Part shown: positions 56,755-64,000 of the stretch, one piece after another
Layout of the letters: every line of letters begins with the position of its first letter
Numbering within the stretch: position 1 is the first letter of the stretch
Source of the DNA: Duganella sp. BJB480
Lineage (GTDB): Bacteria > Pseudomonadota > Gammaproteobacteria > Burkholderiales > Burkholderiaceae_D
Length of the DNA stretch: 64,000 bases
NCBI GenBank assembly: GCA_003416985.1
Contig: QVIN01000004.1
Coordinates: 1-64,000, forward strand
Direction: 5' to 3'
Translations under genes and position numbers: made by a program
Notes under the pieces: generated by a model
Databases searched by the model: none
What the model was told of the DNA's origin: nothing
The model's input: the letters and a program-made list of their open reading frames with translations, nothing else

Positions 56755-56991
56755 TTATCCTTGGTATTCTTCAGGGGTGAGGGTTTTCATCGACAGCGCG
56801 TGGATTTCCTCGCGCATGCGGTCGCCCAGCGCGGCGTACACGATCTGGTGGCGCTGGATCAAACGCTTACCGGCAAACGCGGGCGAGACGATGATCGCCT
56901 GGAAGTGCTGGCCGTCGCCCTCCACTTCGAGGTGGGTGCATTCGAGGCCGGCCGAGATGTAGCCGTGGATCAGTTCTGGAGTGGTAGGCAT
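56755..56991 (-). CDS. ibaG: BolA family protein IbaG
   Basis: A 78-aa BolA-like protein. The family segment [21 protein letters not shown] includes the conserved histidine used with monothiol glutaredoxins to bind a [2Fe-2S] cluster. IbaG rather than BolA is favoured by its length and by its place between mla genes and murA, as in E. coli. The final MKTLTPEEY is typical. Confidence 0.93.
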   Translation of the reverse strand: MPTTPELIHGYISAGLECTHLEVEGDGQHFQAIIVSPAFAGKRLIQRHQIVYAALGDRMREEIHALSMKTLTPEEYQG

Positions 56992-57007
56992 GATGGGTCC
57001 TTAAAAA

Positions 57008-57775
57008 TTAGTGGCGCAACCGGTAGCCGCTGCGCAGCAAGCGTATCGCCAGCAGCGCCAACGCGACCAGGAAGGCGGAGACGATGCTCACGCTGACCAG
57101 CGGGTTGACGTCCGACTGGCCGAAGAATCCGTAGCGGAAGCCGTCGATCATGTAGAAGAACGGGTTCAGGTGCGAGACCGTCAGCCAGAACGGCGGCAGC
57201 GAATGGATGGAGTAGAACACGCCGGACAGGAAGGTCAGCGGCATGATCAGGAAGTTCTGGAACGCGGCCAGCTGGTCGAATTTCTCGGCCCAGATGCCGG
57301 CGATCAGGCCCATGGTGCCGAGGATGGCGGCGCCCAGCAGCGCGAACACCACGATCCAGAACGGCGCCGTGAACGACAGGTGGGCGAACCACGCCGTCAC
57401 CACGAACACGCCGAAGCCGACCACGATGCCGCGCACCATGGCGGCGATCACGTAGGCCGAGAAGATCTCCCAGTGCGACAGGGGCGTGAGCAGCACGAAC
57501 ACCAGGTTGCCGGTGATCTTGGACTGGATCAGCGAGGACGACGAGTTGGCGAAGGCGTTCTGCAGGACGCTCATCATCACCAGGCCGGGGATCAGGAAGG
57601 CGGTGTAGCTGACGTCCGAGTATACGGTGACGCGGCCTTCGAGCACGTGGCCGAAGATCAGCAGGTACAGCATGGCCGTCAGGATCGGTGCGGCGACGGT
57701 CTGCGTGGCGACTTTCCAGAAGCGCAGCGTCTCCTTGTAGACCAGGGTGCGGAAGCCGGTGGAGATGAAGTTCAT
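57008..57775 (-). CDS. ABC-2 type transporter permease
   Basis: Inner-membrane permease of 255 aa with six predicted helices. The ABC-2 signature NLLIMPLTFLSGVFYSIHSLP (here FLIMPLTFLSGVFYSIHSLP) lies near residue 180. Relatives are annotated as the YadH family, partner of YadG. The substrate of export is unknown. Its start overlaps the stop of the ATPase gene, so they form one transporter. Confidence 0.92.
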   Translation of the reverse strand: MNFISTGFRTLVYKETLRFWKVATQTVAAPILTAMLYLLIFGHVLEGRVTVYSDVSYTAFLIPGLVMMSVLQNAFANSSSSLIQSKITGNLVFVLLTPLSHWEIFSAYVIAAMVRGIVVGFGVFVVTAWFAHLSFTAPFWIVVFALLGAAILGTMGLIAGIWAEKFDQLAAFQNFLIMPLTFLSGVFYSIHSLPPFWLTVSHLNPFFYMIDGFRYGFFGQSDVNPLVSVSIVSAFLVALALLAIRLLRSGYRLRH

Positions 57776-58686
57776 ACGGTCCCCTTGTCCATGATCTGCA
57801 AGAAGATGTCTTCCAGGTCAGCTTGTTGCAATTGCATTTCGTCGATCACCGCACCGGATTCGCGCAGGCGCGCCAGCAGGGTTTCGACTTCGGCGTATTC
57901 GTTGACGCGCAGGCTGTACTTCTTGCCGTGCTCCGACTCTTCCGGGTGCGTGACCAGGTGGCGCAGGTCTTCCGGCAGGTCGCCGGCGGCCAGGTTGACC
58001 GTCAGCTGCGAGCCGGAGATGCGGCGGATCAGCGACGCCATCGTGTCCAGCGCGACCACCTTGCCGCTCTTGAGCATGGCCACGCGCTTGCACATGGCCT
58101 GCGCTTCCTCCAGGTAGTGGGTGGTCAGCACCACGGTGTGGCCTTCGCGGTTCAGGCGCGAGATGAACTTCCACAGCGTCTGGCGCAGTTCGACGTCGAC
58201 TCCGGCGGTCGGCTCGTCGAGCACGATCACGGGCGGCTTGTGCACCAGCGCCTGCGCCACCAGCACGCGGCGCTTCATGCCGCCGGACAGGGCGCGCATG
58301 TTGACGTCGGCCTTGTTGGTCAGGTCGAGGTTGTGCATCACTTCATCGATCCAGGCGTCGTTGTTCGGCAAGCCGAAGTAGCCCGACTGCAGGCGCAGCG
58401 TTTCGCGCACGGTGAAGAAGGGATCGAACACCAGCTCCTGCGGCACCACGCCCAGCTTCTTGCGGGCCGCGCGGAAATCGCCGGTGACGTCATGGCCGTG
58501 GATGGTGACCTTGCCGGCGTCGGGCCGGATCAGGCCCGCGATGATGGAAATCAGGGTGGTCTTGCCGGCGCCGTTCGGGCCCAGCAGGCCGAAGAATTCC
58601 CCCTCCTCGATGGAAAGGGAGACGCCGCCCAGTGCCTGGAGCGACTTGTAGCGCTTCTCGACATTACTTATTTGGATCGCTGTCAT
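57772..58686 (-). CDS. ABC transporter ATP-binding protein (YadG-like)
   Basis: A 304-aa ATPase. Walker A is GPNGAGKTTL, the signature is LSGGMKRRVLVAQAL and Walker B is VIVLDEPTAGVD. A C-terminal region of about 80 residues follows, as in drug-export ATPases of the YadG/CcmA class. It has its own 190-bp upstream gap after mlaB, where a promoter could lie, and overlaps the permease gene. Confidence 0.93.
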   Translation of the reverse strand: MTAIQISNVEKRYKSLQALGGVSLSIEEGEFFGLLGPNGAGKTTLISIIAGLIRPDAGKVTIHGHDVTGDFRAARKKLGVVPQELVFDPFFTVRETLRLQSGYFGLPNNDAWIDEVMHNLDLTNKADVNMRALSGGMKRRVLVAQALVHKPPVIVLDEPTAGVDVELRQTLWKFISRLNREGHTVVLTTHYLEEAQAMCKRVAMLKSGKVVALDTMASLIRRISGSQLTVNLAAGDLPEDLRHLVTHPEESEHGKKYSLRVNEYAEVETLLARLRESGAVIDEMQLQQADLEDIFLQIMDKGTV

Positions 58687-58877
58687 GCTTGACTTATCTG
58701 TAAGGTGCGGCGGCGCGAACCGGCGCTGTGTGGCCTAAATGTGCCAAATGGCGGAAGATGCTGCGGGCGCCGCGGCTCTCAGGCAGCGGCAACGTTCAAT
58801 TATATTGGAAATTCGGATCGGCAGAGCCGGACTGGCTGTTTACCAGAGGTACAACGGGCGGCGGGGTGGGGCGGGGG

Positions 58878-59303
58878 TCAATGATGGTGATGCGAAGACG
58901 AGTCGTCGGCGAGACCGGTCTTTTTGGTGAAGACGGATTCCGGCGCTTCGACCGGGGCAAACTCTTCGTGGGCGGGATTGGCTGGTGCGCCGCAGTCCTG
59001 GTCCAGCTTGACGCTGGTCGGGAACAGCAGCGAGCACACGCCGTACAGCTTGGTCAGGCTTTGCAGCGCCGGCGGCAGGTTTTTCAGTTCCAGCTTGATG
59101 CCGGCGTCCTGGGCGGCGCGCTGCCACGCCAGCATGACCGACACCGCCACCGAATCCACCGTCAACACATGGCGCAGGTCGAACACGGTCTGGCCGGCCT
59201 TGAGGGCCGCCAAGCCGCGCTCCAGCGCCGCGGAGGCGTTGAGCACGGTCAGGGTCGTGAGGGACTGCAGGTTGTCGGCGGCTTCGGAAACGGCGGTGGA
59301 CAT
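58878..59303 (-). CDS. mlaB: STAS-domain protein MlaB
   Basis: Cytoplasmic regulator subunit of the MlaFEDB complex that moves phospholipids between the membranes. The 141-aa protein has a STAS domain (LERGLAALKAGQTVFDLRHV then LTVDSVAVSVMLAWQRAAQD) with the buried D-S-V-A-V segment. Beyond it lies a 40-residue extension ending SSSHHHH, which E. coli MlaB (97 aa) lacks. ATG 59301-59303 is the start; the frame further upstream lies inside mlaC. Confidence 0.9.
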   Translation of the reverse strand: MSTAVSEAADNLQSLTTLTVLNASAALERGLAALKAGQTVFDLRHVLTVDSVAVSVMLAWQRAAQDAGIKLELKNLPPALQSLTKLYGVCSLLFPTSVKLDQDCGAPANPAHEEFAPVEAPESVFTKKTGLADDSSSHHHH

Positions 59304-59314
59304 GGCGTTATGGC

Positions 59315-59959
59315 TTACTTGGCAACGGTTTTCAGGGGCTTGTTGGCCAGCGACTTGTTCTTTTCCGTCAGCGTCTTGATCAGGCCGTCGATGCCGCCCT
59401 TGCTGATTTCGGAGGCGAACGTGCCTTTGTAGGTCTCGACCAGCCACGCGCCCAGCACGTTGATGTCGTAGATCTTCCAGCCGGACGGGGTCTTGGCGAC
59501 GCGGTAGTTCAGCGGGATCGGTTCGCCGCGGGTGACGTTGACCTGCGAGCGCACTTCCACTTCGTTGTCGGACGGGTCGGAACGCATCGGCTTGAACTCG
59601 ACGGTTTCGTTTTTAATCTGCGACAGCGCGCCCGAGTAGGTGAAGATCAGCAGCGTGCGGAACTGGTCCGACAGCGCTTTTTGCTGCTCGGGGGTGGCGT
59701 CGCGCCAGAAGCGGCCGGCCGCCAGCGCGGTCATGCGCTGCGAGTCGACGTAGGGCAGGATCTTGCTTTCGACCAGGTCCAGCACTTTCTTCTGGTCGCC
59801 GGCCTGGATGGCCTTGTCGGACTTGGCGGTCTCGATCACTTCCTGGCTGATGCGCTTGACCAGCACGTCCGGCGCTTCGTTGGACGGCGCCGCGGCCGCG
59901 TGGGCGTTGACGGCCAGCGCGACAGTTGCCAGGGCGATAAGTTGTTTAATCAATTTCAT
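59315..59959 (-). CDS. mlaC: Periplasmic phospholipid-binding protein MlaC
   Basis: Soluble carrier of 214 aa that ferries phospholipids between outer-membrane MlaA and inner-membrane MlaD. A signal peptide (MKLIKQLIALATVALAVNAHA) is followed by the Tgt2/MlaC domain, with ILPYVDSQRMTALAAGRFWR, TPEQQKALSDQFRTLL and the GWKIYDINVLGAWLVETYKG strand. Gaps of 31 bp to mlaA and 11 bp to mlaB. Confidence 0.95.
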   Translation of the reverse strand: MKLIKQLIALATVALAVNAHAAAAPSNEAPDVLVKRISQEVIETAKSDKAIQAGDQKKVLDLVESKILPYVDSQRMTALAAGRFWRDATPEQQKALSDQFRTLLIFTYSGALSQIKNETVEFKPMRSDPSDNEVEVRSQVNVTRGEPIPLNYRVAKTPSGWKIYDINVLGAWLVETYKGTFASEISKGGIDGLIKTLTEKNKSLANKPLKTVAK

Positions 59960-59990
59960 GTTGTCGTTACCTTTGTGTGGTTCTTCGGGG

Positions 59991-60854
59991 TCACTGGCTG
60001 ACGGTTGCCGCAGCCGGTGCGCCAGAGTTTAACTCTTTTGGCGCCGATTCGGATGACACAGGGGTAGAACTTTGTGCGGCGGCGACCGGTTTGGCTTCCG
60101 GCTTGGCCTCCGGCTTCACGTCCGGCTCGGCCGAGTCATCCTTGGACGGCTTGCGCGGTGCGTCGTCGCCGTCGGGATGAATCTGGCTTTCGCGGCGCTG
60201 CAGGAAGCCGTCGCGGATGAATTCGTAACGGTCCAGCGCGGCGTCTTCCAGCAAACTGGTCGCGTTGAGCAGGTTAGCACGTTGGTCGACGGCGCGGAGC
60301 GCGGTACCGGTGTTGCGGATGTAGACCGGCTCCTTGTAGGCCCAGATATCGCCCTTGATGTCCAGCGGCAAGGCCACCGTGTCGCGCACGGTCGAAGGGC
60401 CCAGCAGCGGCAGCATCAGGTACGGGCCGGACGGCACGCCCCAGGTGCCCAGCGTCTGGCCGAAGTCTTCCTTGTGCTTTTGCAGGCCGGCTTCCGAGGC
60501 GATGTCGAACAGGCCGACGATGCCCAGCGTGGAGTTCAGCGCGAAGCGGGTGACGTCCGACATGCCGGCTTCGCCATGGCCTTGCAGCAGGTTGTTGACG
60601 CCGGTCCAGGCGTCGGCCAGGTTGCCGAAGAAGTTGTTGACGCCGGTCTGCACGAAGTTCGGCAGCACGTTGCGGTAGGCCGTCGCGGCCGGCTTGAGCG
60701 CGTAGGTGTCGACCGTGTCGTTGAAGCTGAACATGGCGCGGTTGAAGCCCTCGTACGGGTCGCGCGGGTTGGGGCCGGCGCAGCCGGCCAGCAGCACGGT
60801 GACGCCCAGCGCCAGTGCGGCGCTGCGGAGGTGTTTCGAGGTGCGTTGCGTCAT
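59991..60854 (-). CDS. mlaA: Outer-membrane lipoprotein MlaA (VacJ)
   Basis: Removes misplaced phospholipids from the outer leaflet. A 287-aa lipoprotein with lipobox VTVLLAGC, then NPRDPYEGFNRAMFSFNDTV, the family's first signature, and FGQTLGTWGVPSGPYLMLPL, the second. A 65-residue disordered tail rich in Pro, Glu and Lys follows (KPEAKPEAKPVAAAQSS). Its start overlaps the mlaD stop as ATGA. mlaA lies inside the mla operon here, unlike E. coli. Confidence 0.96.
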   Translation of the reverse strand: MTQRTSKHLRSAALALGVTVLLAGCAGPNPRDPYEGFNRAMFSFNDTVDTYALKPAATAYRNVLPNFVQTGVNNFFGNLADAWTGVNNLLQGHGEAGMSDVTRFALNSTLGIVGLFDIASEAGLQKHKEDFGQTLGTWGVPSGPYLMLPLLGPSTVRDTVALPLDIKGDIWAYKEPVYIRNTGTALRAVDQRANLLNATSLLEDAALDRYEFIRDGFLQRRESQIHPDGDDAPRKPSKDDSAEPDVKPEAKPEAKPVAAAQSSTPVSSESAPKELNSGAPAAATVSQ

Positions 60855-61321
60855 TTGCTGTCCTTTCCTTCTGCAGCTTTGCTGTAGATGAACTGGTTAA
60901 TCAGGTCTTCCAGCACGGCGGCCGACTGGGTGCGGGCGATCTTGTCGCCGGCACCCAGGTTGTTGGTGTCGCCGCCGGCTTCGATGCCCACGTATTGCTC
61001 GCCCAGCAGGCCGGCGGTCAGGATCTTGGCCGAGCTGTCTTTCGGGAACTTGTAGCCTTCTTCCATGTTCAAGGTTACCAGCGCCTGGTAAGTCTTGTCA
61101 TCAAACTTAATCTCTCCCACACGGCCTACCACCACGCCGGCCGCCTTGACCGGCGCCTGCGGGCGCAGGCTGCCGATGTTGTCGAACTTGGCGGTGATCG
61201 GGTAGGCCTTGCCGAAGGACATGGAACCCATGTTGCCGGCCTTCAGCGCCAGGAACATCAGCGCGGCGACGCCGACGACGATGAACAGACCGACCCAGAC
61301 ATCCAGAGATTTACGTTGCAT
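60851..61321 (-). CDS. mlaD: MCE-domain protein MlaD
   Basis: Inner-membrane-anchored substrate-binding subunit (156 aa). One N-terminal helix (VWVGLFIVVGVAALMFLAL) is followed by a single MCE domain (VKAAGVVVGRVGEIKFDDKT) and the SAKILTAGLLGEQYVGIEAG strand typical of MlaD. It forms a hexameric ring on MlaE. It overlaps mlaA by ATGA and follows mlaE by 36 bp. Confidence 0.96.
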   Translation of the reverse strand: MQRKSLDVWVGLFIVVGVAALMFLALKAGNMGSMSFGKAYPITAKFDNIGSLRPQAPVKAAGVVVGRVGEIKFDDKTYQALVTLNMEEGYKFPKDSSAKILTAGLLGEQYVGIEAGGDTNNLGAGDKIARTQSAAVLEDLINQFIYSKAAEGKDSK

Positions 61322-61357
61322 AGCGATTCCTTAGTTTCTTATCTTGTACTTTTACGC

Positions 61358-62143
61358 TTATTTGCTGAACATCAGCGCCGTCATCATGAAGTCCAGCCAC
61401 CAGATCATCAGCGATGAAATCACGACCGTGCGGGTGGTGGCGCGCGCCACGTCTTCCGGGGTCGGCTGGGCTTCGTAGCCCTGGTACAACGCGATGAAAG
61501 TGATGGCGATGCCGAACACCACGCTCTTGGCAAAACCGTTGTAAATATCTTTCCAGATGTCGACGCCGCCCTGCATCTGCGACCAGAACGCGCCCTCGTC
61601 GACGCCGATCAGCTGCACGCCGACCAGGTAGCCGCCGAACACGCCGACCGCGCTGAACACCGACGCCAGCAGCGGCACCGAGATCACGCCGGCCCAGAAG
61701 CGCGGCGCCAGCACGCGCTGGACCGGGTTGACGGCCATCATCTCCATCGCCGACAGCTGCTCGCCCGCCTTCATCAGGCCGATTTCGGCCGTCAGCGAGG
61801 TGCCGGCGCGGCCGGCGAACAGCAGCGCGGTGATCACCGGCCCCAGTTCGCGGGTCAGGCCCAGCGCCACCAGCAGGCCCAGCGATTGCTCGGCGCCGTA
61901 TTTGTTGAGCGTGTAATAGCCCTGCAAGCCCAGCACCATGCCGACGAACAGGCCGGACAGGGTGATGATCAGCATCGAATAATTGCCGATGAAATGCAGT
62001 TGCTCGACCACCAGCGACGGCCGGCGCAGCAGGCCGGGCGACACGCCCAGCATGTTGGCGAAGCTGCGGCTGCCGTAGCCGATGCTTTCGACGTAATCGC
62101 GCAGCGGCGCGCCCAGCTTGGACAACCAGTTCTTCAGACTCAT
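61358..62143 (-). CDS. mlaE: Phospholipid ABC transporter permease MlaE
   Basis: A 261-aa MlaE/YrbE-type permease. The signature LTRELGPVITALLFAGRAGTSLTAEIGLMKAGEQLSAME is the conserved MlaE loop; I cite only its core GRAGTSLTAEIG. Helices include GLFVGMVLGLQGYYTL. It overlaps the mlaF stop by ATGA, so the ATPase and permease are made in step. Confidence 0.96.
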   Translation of the reverse strand: MSLKNWLSKLGAPLRDYVESIGYGSRSFANMLGVSPGLLRRPSLVVEQLHFIGNYSMLIITLSGLFVGMVLGLQGYYTLNKYGAEQSLGLLVALGLTRELGPVITALLFAGRAGTSLTAEIGLMKAGEQLSAMEMMAVNPVQRVLAPRFWAGVISVPLLASVFSAVGVFGGYLVGVQLIGVDEGAFWSQMQGGVDIWKDIYNGFAKSVVFGIAITFIALYQGYEAQPTPEDVARATTRTVVISSLMIWWLDFMMTALMFSK

Positions 62144-62955
62144 ACTTGCACTCCCAGGCCCAGGTCATCGGCCAGGGACTTGCCTGGATAGTGGAACGGC
62201 ACCGGGCCATCGGCCTCGGCGTTGACGAATTGCTTCACATACGGGTCGGTCGACACCATCATCTCGTCCGGCGTGCCGTGCGCAACGATCTTGCCTTGCG
62301 ACAGGAAGTACACATAGTCGGCGATGGCAAAGCATTCCTTGACGTCGTGCGACACCAGCACCGTGGTCGAGCCCAGCGCGGTGTTCAGGTTGCGGATCAG
62401 GTTGGCGGTGACGCCCATCGAGATCGGATCCAGGCCGGCGAAGGGCTCGTCGTACATGATCAGTTCCGGGTCCAGCGCGATCGAGCGGGCCAGCGCCACG
62501 CGGCGCGCCATGCCGCCGGAGATTTCGCCCGGCTTGAGCTTGGCGGCGTTGCGCAGGCCGACCGCGTGCAGCTTCATCAGCACCAGGTTGCGGATCAGCT
62601 CTTCCGACAGGTCGGTGTGCTCGCGCAGCGGGAAGGCGACGTTTTCGTACACGGTCAGGTCGGTGAACAGCGCGCCGTGCTGAAACAACATGCCCATCTT
62701 GCGCCGCAGCAGATACAGGCCGGCGGTATTGAGCTTGTGCACCACCTGGCCCTGCACCTTGACATGGCCGCGTTGCGGGCGGATCTGGCCGCCGATCAGG
62801 CGCAATACCGTGGTCTTGCCGCTGCCCGAGCCGCCCATCACCGCGACCACTTTTCCGCGTGGGAAGTCCATCTGGAGGCCCGACAAGATCGAGCGCTTTC
62901 CATAGGAAAAGTGTAAATCACGGATTTCGACTAGATTAGCCACGACTGAACTCAT
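62140..62955 (-). CDS. mlaF: Phospholipid ABC transporter ATP-binding protein MlaF
   Basis: A 271-aa ATPase of the Mla transporter. Walker A is GGSGSGKTTVLR, the signature is ISGGMARRVALARSIA and Walker B is LIMYDEPFAGLDPIS. The C-terminal extension (NAEADGPVPFHYPG), which contacts neighbouring subunits in E. coli, is conserved. First gene of the mlaFEDACB unit and probably of the whole 17-kb minus-strand run. Confidence 0.96.
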   Translation of the reverse strand: MSSVVANLVEIRDLHFSYGKRSILSGLQMDFPRGKVVAVMGGSGSGKTTVLRLIGGQIRPQRGHVKVQGQVVHKLNTAGLYLLRRKMGMLFQHGALFTDLTVYENVAFPLREHTDLSEELIRNLVLMKLHAVGLRNAAKLKPGEISGGMARRVALARSIALDPELIMYDEPFAGLDPISMGVTANLIRNLNTALGSTTVLVSHDVKECFAIADYVYFLSQGKIVAHGTPDEMMVSTDPYVKQFVNAEADGPVPFHYPGKSLADDLGLGVQV

Positions 62956-63044
62956 TTTTTTGAATGCCGTATTGTAGTGCAGAAAGGTTAATCTCTGCTG
63001 GCGCCTCCTTCTTTTGTGACAGAGAGAGGCATTGTAAGTAGCGG

Positions 63045-63074
63045 ATAATACAACACTACTGAACCCAAAGTCAG
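63045..63074 (-). promoter_or_regulatory. Possible promoter for the mla operon
   Basis: On the minus strand CTGACT (63074-63069) and TATTAT (63050-63045) are separated by 18 bp, about 90 bp before the mlaF start. This is a sigma-70-like pattern in the AT-rich gltD-mlaF gap; two -35 bases differ from consensus. Confidence 0.3.
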
Positions 63075-63129
63075 CAATTTACACCTATCAAGAATTGTAA
63101 CATTGCTGCACCGCACAAACCATGGACGT

Positions 63130-63169
63130 AAAAAAACCGGTGGGAACGGGGATCACCCGTTCCCACCGG
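63130..63169 (-). terminator. Strong terminator after gltD
   Basis: A perfect 14-bp stem CCGGTGGGAACGGG/CCCGTTCCCACCGG (63137-63169) with a 5-nt loop is followed on the minus strand by a run of T. It lies 31 bp past the gltD stop and separates gltD from the mla promoter. Confidence 0.93.
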
Positions 63170-63199
63170 CGCGAAGAAGGCTTTCGCGGACCGCTGGGA

Positions 63200-64000
63200 T
63201 TAGCGTGGAAGTTCCGAAGAGCCCATCAAAAACTCGTCGACCGCGCGCGCGCACTGGCGGCCTTCGCGGATCGCCCACACCACCAGCGACTGGCCGCGGC
63301 GCACGTCGCCGGCGGCAAACACGTTGGGGGCGGTAGTCTTGTAGCAGCCTTCGCCGTCCGTGCTGGCCTTGGCGTTGCCGCGCGCATCTTTCTCGATGCC
63401 GAAAGCGTCCAGCACGTTGGCGACCGGCGACACAAAGCCCATGGCCAGCAGCACCAGGTCGGCCTTCATCTCGAATTCCGAGTTCGGCACTTCGCTCATC
63501 TTGCCGTCTTTCCACTCGACGCGGCAGGCGACCAGCTTCTCGACCTTGCCGTTCTTGCCTTCCAGGCGCTTGGTGGCCACCGCCCAGTCGCGCTCGCAGC
63601 CTTCCTCGTGCGACGAGGAGGTGCGCAGCTTGGTCGGCCAGTACGGCCACACCAGCGGCTTGTTCTCTTGCTCCGGTGGCATCGGCATCAGCTCGAACTG
63701 GGTCACCGAGGCGGCGCCGTGGCGGTTCGAGGTGCCGACGCAGTCGGAACCGGTGTCGCCGCCGCCGATCACCACCACGTGCTTGCCGGTGGCTTTGAGC
63801 TGGTCTTTGACCTTGTCGCCGGCGTTGACCTTGTTTTGCTGCGGCAGGAAGTCCATGGCGAAATGCACGCCCTTCAGTTCGCGGCCCGGCACCGGCAGGT
63901 CGCGCGGCTGCTCGGCGCCGCCGGCCAGCACGACCGCGTCGAAGTCCTTGGCCAGGTCTTCGGGGAAGATGGTTTCCTTGGCCCAGTTGTTGACGTTGGC
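63200..64000 (-). CDS. gltD: Glutamate synthase subunit beta, C-terminal part (cut by window edge)
   Basis: The frame stays open to the right window edge (64000), so about 266 C-terminal residues are seen. The small subunit passes electrons from NADPH to the large GltB subunit, which makes glutamate from glutamine and 2-oxoglutarate. Diagnostic segments are [16 protein letters not shown], the NADPH site [19 protein letters not shown], then [14 protein letters not shown] [17 protein letters not shown] and the FAD-binding [19 protein letters not shown]. The N-terminal iron-sulfur domain lies outside the window. Confidence 0.95.
   Translation of the reverse strand, partial: ANVNNWAKETIFPEDLAKDFDAVVLAGGAEQPRDLPVPGRELKGVHFAMDFLPQQNKVNAGDKVKDQLKATGKHVVVIGGGDTGSDCVGTSNRHGAASVTQFELMPMPPEQENKPLVWPYWPTKLRTSSSHEEGCERDWAVATKRLEGKNGKVEKLVACRVEWKDGKMSEVPNSEFEMKADLVLLAMGFVSPVANVLDAFGIEKDARGNAKASTDGEGCYKTTAPNVFAAGDVRRGQSLVVWAIREGRQCARAVDEFLMGSSELPR

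Noticed and set aside
58687..58877. Missing gene between mlaB and the ABC exporter
   Set aside because: All frames in the 191-bp gap were checked by eye; none has a ribosome site or recognisable protein, so it is treated as a leader or promoter region.

Overview
The window looks like chromosomal DNA from a GC-rich betaproteobacterium of the Burkholderiales, most probably Oxalobacteraceae (Massilia, Duganella or Telluria type). The grounds are base composition, tight operons, and a very long minus-strand cluster (mlaFEDACB, an ABC exporter pair, ibaG, murA, hisG-to-hisE, hinT, tatABC) whose gene order I recognise from that group. The placement is inference from gene content. No rRNA, tRNA or CRISPR array was seen.

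Layout. 1-2.7 kb: tail of an IS110-type transposase, then ahpC-ahpF (peroxide reduction). 2.7-9.7 kb: a GGDEF/EAL protein with a periplasmic substrate-binding-like sensor, an RCC1-repeat lipoprotein and a YgiQ-type radical SAM protein. 9.8-17 kb: small conserved proteins and a tandem pair of secreted Dcp-like M3 peptidases. 17-23.4 kb: a glycan locus with a GH31 enzyme divergent from an acetylesterase and a GH27 alpha-galactosidase. 23.4-24.7 kb: a small accessory patch with a Phd/YefM antitoxin followed by a ruined vapC-like toxin start, a small coiled-coil membrane protein and an SRPBCC protein. 24.9-33 kb: Sel1-repeat/TonB-domain protein, UPF0303, slyX, a cache-domain protein, rep helicase, an AtaL-like protein, a pyridine nucleotide-disulfide oxidoreductase and argP. 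33.1-37 kb: priA and hemE, separated by about 780 bp of non-coding AT-rich DNA rich in DnaA boxes. 37-45.9 kb: S9 peptidase, SNF2-type ATPase, DUF885 peptidase and a repeat-built coiled-coil protein. 45.9-63 kb: the minus-strand cluster above. 63.2-64 kb: 3' part of gltD.

How the parts fit. The mla genes plus ibaG and murA form an envelope block (phospholipid transport and peptidoglycan precursor synthesis), followed without a clear break by an almost complete histidine pathway, then hinT and the Tat export system. An orphan beta-class DNA methyltransferase sits inside the histidine operon, coupled to hisD by an ATGA overlap. HisG is the short form and should need HisZ, which is not in the window.

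The most striking non-coding feature is the priA-hemE gap. It has an exact 34-nt direct repeat, each copy carrying three DnaA-box-like 9-mers, further TTATGCACA boxes, two matches to the IHF consensus and AT-rich stretches. It is a serious candidate for a replication origin or a DnaA-binding control locus. A second non-coding oddity is a 91-bp palindrome with perfect 37-nt arms between argP and priA.
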